DNA of 5,503 nucleotides, taken from NCBI GenBank assembly GCA_007122555.1, contig SKTL01000172.1:1-5503 (forward strand), in the 5' to 3' direction. The notes under the pieces are model-generated. The model did no database searches and was not told the DNA's origin. It saw nothing but the letters and a program-made list of their open reading frames with translations. Both the position numbers and the translations under genes were made by a program. This stretch comes from Thermomicrobiaceae bacterium (GTDB taxonomy: Bacteria; Chloroflexota; Chloroflexia; Thermomicrobiales; Thermomicrobiaceae). Below, one piece after another: positions 1 through 4,211 of this stretch; the first letter of the stretch is position 1, and every line of letters starts with the position of its first letter.

Positions 1-80
1 TATCGCCACATGTAGCGTAGACCGCTGCGGTCACGGGCTCGTTGCTGGGCGGCGTCGGTGATGCGTTGCGCCTGGCTCAT
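1..80 (-). CDS. ABC importer permease, DppC-type, N-terminal fragment (runs off left edge)
   Basis: Only the first 26 codons are visible, reading MSQAQRITDAAQQRARDRSG and then LRYMWR. This is a polar cytoplasmic N-terminus ending in a basic-aromatic stretch, as is usual just before the first membrane helix of DppC/OppC-type permeases. No transmembrane segment or EAA motif is in the window, so the assignment rests mainly on position. The gene directly follows a DppB-type permease, and the ATG overlaps that gene's TGA as ATGA, which suggests translational coupling and equal production of the two subunits. A GGAGGT ribosome binding site at 90-95 lies 9 bases upstream and supports this start. The expected role is the second membrane subunit of a peptide-, nickel- or sugar-type importer. 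The substrate cannot be told. Confidence 0.72.
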   Translation of the reverse strand, partial: MSQAQRITDAAQQRARDRSGLRYMWR

Positions 81-994
81 CGCAGCCTGACCTCCGGATT
101 CGCCCACGCGTACGCCAGATCAGTCAGCAGACTCATGAAAGTGTAGACAATCGCGACAAACACGATGGCCGCCATGACGACCGGAAAATCACGATTCAGC
201 AGCGACTGCACCAGCAAGCGTCCGATTCCCGGCCTGGAAAAGACTTGCTCGACAATGACCGCCCCGCCGAGCAAGTGCCCGGCTTGCAGACCGGTGATCG
301 TGATCAACGGAATGCTTGCGTTCTTCAGCGCATGCACCCAGATGACCCGGTTTTCGCTCAGTCCCTTCGCCCGGCCGGTCCGAACATAGTCCTGTCCCAG
401 CACATCGAGCATTGTCGATCTGGCAAGACGCGCGTACCGGGCGACACTGAAGGCGGCCAGCGTGACAGCCGGCATGATCAGGTGCGCCATACTGCCGCGT
501 CCACTGGTCGGCAACCAGCCGAGGTAGACGGAGAACAGAAGAATAAGCAGCAGCCCCATCCAGAACGCAGGAACCGAAAGTCCCAGCACCGCGACCAGGG
601 TTGAGGTTTTGTCTGCGATCGAGCCGCGATGAATCGCCGAGAAGATACCGAGCGGGACGCCGAGCACGATCGAGAGCAGCAACGCCGCGGCTCCGAGCTC
701 CAGCGTCGCTGGAATAACGCGGAACACGAGGTTCGTCGCGGGCTCATTCTGACGCAGCGAATCGCCAAAGTCGCCCTGGAGCGCGTCTCTCATGAAGCGA
801 CCGTACTGGACGTAGAGCGGGTCGTTAAACCCGCGCCGTTCGCGGATCTCTTCCAGATCCGCCGGCGCCGTGTCCATCGGCACGAAAAACAGGACAGGAT
901 CTCCCGTCAGGCGTGTGAGAAAGAACACGACGGTCAGCACGAGCAAGATCACAATAAAGATGTGAATCAGCCTGCGAATGACATAGGTGGTCAT
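77..994 (-). CDS. ABC importer permease, DppB-type (binding-protein-dependent transport inner membrane component)
   Basis: A 305-residue integral membrane subunit of a family-5 (dipeptide/oligopeptide/nickel-type) ABC importer. The N-terminus MTTYVIRRLIHIF leads into a first membrane helix at about residues 10-28. Next comes a periplasmic region (about 30-95) with the usual family pattern GDP..., DPLYVQYGRF and GDFGDSL, followed by five more hydrophobic segments (about 98-121, 132-158, 172-190, 228-250, 275-297). The EAA loop that docks the ATPase is seen at about 202-226 as DYVRTGRAKGL followed by NRVIWVHALKNA. The length is normal for DppB. I place the start at 994 because GAGGT at 1002-1006 sits 7 bases upstream. 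An in-frame ATG at 1033 would begin inside a hairpin and add 13 residues that do not look like this family. The gene lies 48 bp after the binding-protein stop and overlaps the next permease. The transported substrate is not determined by the sequence. Confidence 0.95.
   Translation of the reverse strand: MTTYVIRRLIHIFIVILLVLTVVFFLTRLTGDPVLFFVPMDTAPADLEEIRERRGFNDPLYVQYGRFMRDALQGDFGDSLRQNEPATNLVFRVIPATLELGAAALLLSIVLGVPLGIFSAIHRGSIADKTSTLVAVLGLSVPAFWMGLLLILLFSVYLGWLPTSGRGSMAHLIMPAVTLAAFSVARYARLARSTMLDVLGQDYVRTGRAKGLSENRVIWVHALKNASIPLITITGLQAGHLLGGAVIVEQVFSRPGIGRLLVQSLLNRDFPVVMAAIVFVAIVYTFMSLLTDLAYAWANPEVRLR
90..95 (-). promoter_or_regulatory. Ribosome binding site of the DppC-type permease gene
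   Basis: GGAGGT on the minus strand lies 9 bases before the ATG at 80-78, inside the last codons of the upstream permease gene. It is a strong match to the anti-Shine-Dalgarno sequence and fixes the start of the edge-truncated gene. Confidence 0.7.
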
Positions 995-1001
995 CACGTG
1001 A

Positions 1002-1006
1002 ACCTC
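1002..1006 (-). promoter_or_regulatory. Ribosome binding site that decides the DppB-type permease start
   Basis: GAGGT on the minus strand lies 7 bases before the ATG at 994-992. It lies just downstream of the intercistronic hairpin, so the hairpin does not bury it. This favours the shorter start over the ATG at 1033. Confidence 0.65.
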
Positions 1007-1007
1007 A

Positions 1008-1033
1008 ATGGCCCGCCCCGAGGGGCGGGCCAT
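1008..1033 (-). promoter_or_regulatory. Intercistronic hairpin between binding-protein and permease genes
   Basis: The arms ATGGCCCGCCCC and GGGGCGGGCCAT form a perfect 12-bp inverted repeat around a 2-base centre (in practice a stem of 11 bp with a 4-base loop). It is very GC-rich and lies entirely between the stop of the lipoprotein gene (1043) and the permease start (994). No T-run follows on either strand, so it is not a classical intrinsic terminator. In ABC importer operons such stem-loops commonly stabilise the upstream binding-protein mRNA or partly terminate transcription, giving more binding protein than permease. That role is inferred here. Confidence 0.75.
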
Positions 1034-1042
1034 CTGTCGATG

Positions 1043-2776
1043 CTAGGAGTTCCGCGGGCGGGCGTCGCCCATCCACATGAATTCGTCAGCGCGTGGTGAC
1101 CATTCCACATGGTTGGCGACTGCGTAGATGTCATGCTGCTGCCAGAGGAAGAGCCAGCCAGCCTGCTCATGGATGATCTCCTGGATCTCGTCCCATTCCG
1201 CCTGGGCGGCATCCGGATCCACGATCTGGATTGCTTCATTAATTCGCTCAGTCAGCTCGGGCTCGCCGAATCCGCTGTAGGTCCGGTCTTCGACGAACAG
1301 CTCCTGGATCGTTCCCTGAGCTTCGAGCGCCGGGCCCCAGCCGAGATAGAACATGTCGCCGGTCTCCCGGTTGACGATCTTGTCGAGGTGGGTGCCCCAC
1401 TCGTTGAACTGAACGTTTACAGTGATCCCGATGCGTCCGAGCTCGGCCGCGATCGCCTGAGCGGCGTCCGTATCCATCGGATAACGACCCTGCGGGGCGT
1501 CCATGGTGATCTCGAGTTCGTTTGGATCAATTCCGGCCTCCTCAAGGAGTTCGAGGGCGCGGTCCGGATCATATGGATACGGTTCGATGTCCAGGTTAAC
1601 GTTTGCGTTGGCCTCAGACAGCGCGCCGGCCATCTTGGTGGCCTCGCCCTGGAAGATACCGTCAATGATCGCGTCTACGTCGACGGCGTAGTTGATCGCC
1701 TGTCGAACGCGGACATCCTCAAAGACGCTGCCCTCGCGGTTGTTTACGAGCGCAACGTAGTTGACGCGAGAAGACGCAACCGATTCGATCCGGACATCGT
1801 CGTTGTCTTCAACACGGGGAACGTCGTCAACCGGAACGTCCTTGACGATCTCGATCTCGCCAGCAAGCATCGCGGCCAGGCGGGAGCTGAACTCCGGAAT
1901 GTAGCGGAATTCAACCTGATCGACCTGGACGTCGTGCTTCCAGTAGTCGGGGTTGCGGTCCAGCAGCAGATGTTCGTCGCGAACCCATTCGTTGAATATG
2001 AACGGACCGGTGCCGACCGGATCGCTGGTGATGCCGTCATCGCCGACTTCCTCCCAGTGCTCCAGGGAGATCGGCTCTACAGCAACCAGCCGCTGCGGGA
2101 GAATCGGTGTGGGAGCTGTTGTGTGCAACCGGAAGGTCTGATCGTCGATGATCTCGACTTCCTCGATCGTGTTGAGTCGTTCGTGATGGTGGCTCTCGTT
2201 TTCCTCGTCGAGGTTCCAGTCAATCAGCGCCTTGAAGTGCTCTGATGTGAGGACTTCGCCGTTGTGGAACTGGATGTTGTCGTCGACCAGCTCTAGCTCC
2301 CAGGTCAGGTCGTCAATGACCTCGAGCGTGCAGAGCCAGGGACCAACCGCGAAGTTGTCATCGGGGTCGTGGCTCACGGTGCGGTCGTGGATGTGGCTGA
2401 TCTGGATGCCGGTGGTCCAGTCGACGATCGAGGTCGGCATGAGCGTCAGCGCGTCGGCGCCGAGTCCAACGGTGATCTTGGGGACGCGCCCGTCAACCGG
2501 TTCGTCATCAACGTCATCGTCGGCGTCGTCCGGGTCTTCGTCATCAACCTCGTCATCGTCGTCGGTGTCGTCAACAACGTCGTCGTCATCATCCGGGTCC
2601 ACACCGACGTCTTCGGTGTCATCGTCTTCGTCGTCGTCCTCGCATGCGGCAAGCAGCGAGCCGCCAACGGTCGCGCCGACGCCGAGGATCGTCGCGCGCT
2701 TGATAAGCTCTCGCCTGCTGAGTTGTCCGGTCGCCAGAGCGGCCCGGAGATCTTCCAGACTGGTGAAACGTGCCAT
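1043..2776 (-). CDS. ABC importer substrate-binding lipoprotein, family 5 (DppA/OppA-like), Tat-exported
   Basis: A 577-residue solute-binding protein that would be anchored outside the membrane and deliver ligand to the two downstream permeases. The N-terminus carries a twin-arginine signal (SRRELIK at residues 20-26), a hydrophobic segment (28-44) and a lipobox LLAAC with the lipidated Cys at 45. Residues 46 to about 97 are an extreme Asp/Glu-rich linker, with 36 of the first 50 residues acidic. The family-5 binding domain follows, with recognisable stretches such as PVGTGPFIFNEW, LDRNPDYWK and VRQAINYAVDVDAI. The start is set by a strong GGAGGAGGAGAG ribosome binding site at 2785-2796, 8 bases before the ATG. 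An in-frame upstream start at 2818 would translate through this site. The gene opens the operon and has its own promoter. Close relatives bind peptides, nickel, sugars or other small molecules, so the ligand is open. Confidence 0.93.
   Translation of the reverse strand: MARFTSLEDLRAALATGQLSRRELIKRATILGVGATVGGSLLAACEDDDEDDDTEDVGVDPDDDDDVVDDTDDDDEVDDEDPDDADDDVDDEPVDGRVPKITVGLGADALTLMPTSIVDWTTGIQISHIHDRTVSHDPDDNFAVGPWLCTLEVIDDLTWELELVDDNIQFHNGEVLTSEHFKALIDWNLDEENESHHHERLNTIEEVEIIDDQTFRLHTTAPTPILPQRLVAVEPISLEHWEEVGDDGITSDPVGTGPFIFNEWVRDEHLLLDRNPDYWKHDVQVDQVEFRYIPEFSSRLAAMLAGEIEIVKDVPVDDVPRVEDNDDVRIESVASSRVNYVALVNNREGSVFEDVRVRQAINYAVDVDAIIDGIFQGEATKMAGALSEANANVNLDIEPYPYDPDRALELLEEAGIDPNELEITMDAPQGRYPMDTDAAQAIAAELGRIGITVNVQFNEWGTHLDKIVNRETGDMFYLGWGPALEAQGTIQELFVEDRTYSGFGEPELTERINEAIQIVDPDAAQAEWDEIQEIIHEQAGWLFLWQQHDIYAVANHVEWSPRADEFMWMGDARPRNS
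2486..2641 (-). repeat. Low-complexity GAC/GAT/GAG codon tract encoding the acidic linker
   Basis: The part of the binding-protein gene encoding residues 46-97 is almost entirely GAC, GAT and GAG codons, so the plus strand reads as runs of TCG, TCA and CTC. The codons alternate rather than repeat exactly, which argues for selection on the acidic protein sequence and not only recent slippage. The tract tethers the lipidated Cys to the binding domain. Confidence 0.85.
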
Positions 2777-2784
2777 GTGGTTGT

Positions 2785-2796
2785 CTCTCCTCCTCC
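2785..2796 (-). promoter_or_regulatory. Strong ribosome binding site of the binding-protein gene
   Basis: GGAGGAGGAGAG on the minus strand ends 8 bases before the ATG at 2776-2774. It offers overlapping matches to the anti-Shine-Dalgarno sequence, in line with high production of a binding protein, and it rules out the longer open frame starting at 2818. Confidence 0.8.
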
Positions 2797-2844
2797 ACGA
2801 GCGATACGTTGTCGCCAAATCGGATGGCCGACAAAGGTACGCGA

Positions 2845-2874
2845 AGCATAGGCGCCGTGTTCATGTGATGTCAA
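2845..2874 (-). promoter_or_regulatory. Sigma70-type promoter of the ABC importer operon
   Basis: On the minus strand a perfect -35 hexamer TTGACA (2874-2869) is followed after 18 bases by TATGCT (2850-2845), which matches TATAAT at four of six positions. Transcription would begin near 2838, giving a leader of about 60 bases before the ATG at 2776. This is the best promoter candidate in the window. It has not been tested, and the spacer is one base longer than ideal. Confidence 0.6.
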
Positions 2875-2897
2875 GGAAACGCTCATTCGGCAGCGCG

Positions 2898-2966
2898 ATG
2901 CGCATGTTCGTCAGTTTCCCGCTCATAATGCGCAAATCGATGAGGAATGGCGACACAGTTGCGCAT
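2898..2966. promoter_or_regulatory. Cluster of three TGCGCA palindromes, candidate operator array
   Basis: TGCGCA occurs at 2899-2904, 2929-2934 and 2960-2965, with start-to-start distances of 30 and 31 bp, close to three helical turns. The first is part of the longer palindrome ATGCGCAT (2898-2905), and the first and third share the 9-mer TGCGCATGT. A related ATGCGT lies at 2974-2979. The array is 24 to 97 bp upstream of the importer -35 box, where activators or repressors often bind. No regulator is identified. Confidence 0.35.
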
Positions 2967-3035
2967 GTCAGCTATGCGTTGTGCTCAGAGGGCCGTGATT
3001 GACTGTGGAACGCGCTTCGCGGACCAACTCCACCG

Positions 3036-3051
3036 AGGCATCTAATTGCCT
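3036..3051. repeat. Short inverted repeat AGGCA-N6-TGCCT
   Basis: The two 5-bp arms AGGCA (3036-3040) and TGCCT (3047-3051) flank an AT-rich centre TCTAAT. This is the shape of a dimeric regulator site, but at this size it could arise by chance. Confidence 0.25.
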
Positions 3052-3071
3052 GGACCGAAGCAGTGGAAATA

Positions 3072-3095
3072 CGCGCCAGTCTTCTTCCTGGCGCG
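3072..3095. repeat. Inverted repeat (hairpin) in the divergent region
   Basis: The arms CGCGCCAG (3072-3079) and CTGGCGCG (3088-3095) are perfect 8-bp complements around the loop TCTTCTTC. On the minus strand the stem is followed by TATTT, a weak terminator-like tail. There is no obvious gene to the right on that strand for it to terminate. It may instead be a protein site or a structure in an unseen transcript. Confidence 0.4.
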
Positions 3096-3151
3096 ATCAT
3101 TCAGTCGCTGACGAGTGGTCAACGCAATCACGCCAGCATTAACCCGGGAGA

Positions 3152-3177
3152 CGCCATTGCCGTCTGATTCAATGGCG
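3152..3177. repeat. Inverted repeat CGCCATTG-N10-CAATGGCG
   Basis: Perfect 8-bp arms lie at 3152-3159 and 3170-3177, with a 10-base spacer. The site lies just upstream of the candidate -10 element at 3195-3203, so it would overlap or border the -35 region of the rightward genes. That position suits an operator. The role is inferred. Confidence 0.35.
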
Positions 3178-3194
3178 ATGCTAGCGCAACGCTC

Positions 3195-3203
3195 TGCTAG
3201 ACT
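3195..3203 (+). promoter_or_regulatory. Candidate extended -10 promoter for the ferredoxin genes
   Basis: TGC followed by TAGACT (3198-3203) fits an extended -10 element (TGn plus a hexamer matching TATAAT at four positions). No good -35 hexamer is found at the usual distance, which an extended -10 can tolerate. Transcription would begin near 3210, about 50 bases before the first GTG. The call is tentative. Confidence 0.3.
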
Positions 3204-3216
3204 TGGATGAAACGAG

Positions 3217-3237
3217 CGCTCGTCCGATCGACGAGCG
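3217..3237 (+). repeat. Inverted repeat in the presumed leader of the ferredoxin genes
   Basis: CGCTCGTC (3217-3224) and GACGAGCG (3230-3237) pair perfectly across a 5-base loop. The left arm overlaps a second palindrome, CGAGCGCTCG (3213-3222), so two exclusive structures are possible. If transcription starts near 3210 this would be a hairpin at the very 5' end of the mRNA, which often affects stability or translation. Confidence 0.35.
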
Positions 3238-3260
3238 GCAGGTCACTCAATGCAGGTTAA

Positions 3261-3596
3261 GTGAAGAAGGCAGGGCGACTGGTGGCACTGGTACAGGATG
3301 GTATACGCGATCGAGCAGGACTGGAACGCAAGCTGGCGATCACCAGTTTCAACGTCGATCCAAACCGCGCGCACATCCGGATCATCGATCATGATGTCTG
3401 CCTGCAATGCGAGCGTCAGCAATGCATCAATTGCTGTCCGGCTGCCTGCTACACCCCGCAGCCTGATGGCCGCGTCATCTTTTCGTATGAGGGCTGTGTC
3501 GAGTGCGGGACCTGCCGGATCGTCTGCAACGAGTTTCACAACGTTGAATGGACCTATCCGACGGGCGGCTTCGGCGTTCAGTACCGTTTCGGCTAG
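3261..3596 (+). CDS. fixX: FixX-like ferredoxin
   Basis: A small iron-sulfur protein of the FixX family, known as the ferredoxin partner of electron-transfer flavoprotein FixAB and the quinone oxidoreductase FixC. Numbered from the GTG at 3261 (111 residues), the family core begins with LERKLAITSFNVDPNRAHI. Two cysteine sets follow: C47-x2-C50-x4-C55-x3-C59-P, and C79-x2-C82-x2-C85-x3-C89 within the signature EGCVECGTCR. The C-terminus is the typical WTYPTGGFGVQYRFG. The two sets could hold two [4Fe-4S] clusters; C58 and C63 are extra. E. coli FixX keeps only part of this pattern. The start is uncertain. GTG 3261 has only a weak AGG nearby, while GTG 3282 (codon 8) has AGGG at 3272-3275 with a 6-base spacer, and no in-frame ATG precedes the core. 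No fixA, fixB or fixC is in the window, so the redox partner is unknown. Confidence 0.88.
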   Translation: MKKAGRLVALVQDGIRDRAGLERKLAITSFNVDPNRAHIRIIDHDVCLQCERQQCINCCPAACYTPQPDGRVIFSYEGCVECGTCRIVCNEFHNVEWTYPTGGFGVQYRFG

Positions 3597-3621
3597 ATCA
3601 GACCGAACGCCGCAACCTGAC

Positions 3622-3627
3622 GAAGGG
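3622..3627 (+). promoter_or_regulatory. Ribosome binding site that decides the [2Fe-2S] ferredoxin start
   Basis: GAAGGG lies 10 bases before the ATG at 3638-3640. It supports translation from MYWFRKQVLMC and not from an in-frame ATG at 3548, which lies inside the upstream fixX gene. Confidence 0.65.
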
Positions 3628-3637
3628 ACGATTTCGA

Positions 3638-4159
3638 ATGTACTGGTTCCGCAAGCAAGTCCTGATGTGCACCGCATCACACTGCATGCAGAAAGGCGCC
3701 AACCAGATCGCCGGACGCCTTCGGATGGAGCTCAAACGCAAAGGGCTCGATCATGACGTGCTGGCCAACACCTGCGATTCGATCGAGATCTGCGATCTCG
3801 GCCCGAATCTGGTCGTGTATCCCGAAGGAACGATCTACCGTAACGTCCAGATGAAAGACATCCCGAAGATCATCCGCTCGCTGCAGGAAGGCGGCGAGCC
3901 GGTCGAGTCGCTCATTCTGACACCGGACTCGGACGATGAAGTCCAGCGCCGGAAGCTGTTTGAGGAGGCTTGCGTCGCCGACGCCATCCCGACCGACGAC
4001 TTCATGGCGCTGGCGGAGAAGTACGATCTCGACCAGGCGTGGGTCGATGAGCAGGCCCGGCGCGGTTTCATCGCCCACAAGGAGCGTGACGGTCAGCCGA
4101 TCATCACGGTGACCAGTAAGGCGCGGAACCGCTACGGGATTCCGCTTGTGAGTGGGTAG
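3638..4159 (+). CDS. Thioredoxin-like [2Fe-2S] ferredoxin with winged-helix-like C-terminal tail
   Basis: A 173-residue protein. Residues 1 to about 95 match the thioredoxin-fold [2Fe-2S] ferredoxin family. The N-terminal strand VLMCTASHC gives C11 and C16, and a second pair C46 and C52 lies in NTCDSIEICDLGPN. VVYPEGTIYRNV and KDIPKIIRSLQEGGEPV follow, the usual GPN..VYP...Y motif and closing helix. The four cysteines should bind one [2Fe-2S] cluster. The second pair is C-x5-C, not the more usual C-x3-C. Residues about 105-173 are extra: a helical stretch, then AEKYDLDQAWVDEQARRGFI and a strand-like IITVTSKARNRYGIPL. This resembles the helix-turn-helix plus wing of small DNA-binding domains. 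The start is chosen from the ribosome binding site at 3622-3627. The gene lies 41 bp after fixX and 52 bp before the HPRT-like fusion gene, so the three may be cotranscribed. Its partner enzyme is not visible. Confidence 0.85.
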   Translation: MYWFRKQVLMCTASHCMQKGANQIAGRLRMELKRKGLDHDVLANTCDSIEICDLGPNLVVYPEGTIYRNVQMKDIPKIIRSLQEGGEPVESLILTPDSDDEVQRRKLFEEACVADAIPTDDFMALAEKYDLDQAWVDEQARRGFIAHKERDGQPIITVTSKARNRYGIPLVSG

Positions 4160-4211
4160 GGAGAGGTTCGGATCCTGAAGCGAATCGCTCATTTCTCATT
4201 AAACGAAGGCA

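Larger units (their letters stand above)
2797..3260. other. Divergent intergenic regulatory region with no gene seen
   Basis: This stretch separates the leftward importer operon from the rightward ferredoxin genes. I find no convincing small coding frame and no tRNA or rRNA signature. It holds the importer promoter (2845-2874), the TGCGCA cluster (2898-2966), and inverted repeats at 3036-3051, 3072-3095, 3152-3177 and 3217-3237. A candidate extended -10 element for the rightward genes lies at 3195-3203. It is longer than a simple divergent promoter needs. An unrecognised small RNA or leader is possible but not shown. Confidence 0.6.

Noticed and set aside
995..1033. Longer permease start at the ATG 1033
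   Set aside because: This ATG is part of the hairpin stem, and the 13 added residues do not match the family. The ATG at 994 has a proper ribosome binding site.
1109..2245. Long plus-strand open frame of 378 codons opposite the binding-protein gene
   Set aside because: It is the antisense mirror of a clear family-5 binding protein, and its translation shows no recognisable domain. GC-rich codon structure often leaves the complementary frame open.
2777..2818. Longer start for the binding protein at 2818
   Set aside because: It would place the strong GGAGGAGGAGAG ribosome binding site inside the coding sequence and put an extra RRR stretch ahead of a complete Tat signal.
2232..3002. Plus-strand open frame of 256 codons with a very Ser/Thr-rich middle
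   Set aside because: The serine run is the complement of the Asp codons in the acidic linker. The frame then runs through the promoter region and has no coherent domain.
2797..3260. CRISPR array or mobile-element ends in the intergenic region
   Set aside because: The repeats are short (6-9 bp) and there are no regular spacers, no long terminal inverted repeats, no transposase and no target duplications.
3548..3637. N-terminal extension of the [2Fe-2S] ferredoxin from the ATG 3548
   Set aside because: It overlaps the conserved fixX C-terminus in another frame and does not resemble the family. The ATG at 3638 has GAAGGG upstream.
3243..3680. Minus-strand open frame of 145 codons opposite fixX
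   Set aside because: It is antisense to a well-supported ferredoxin gene and has no recognisable motif.
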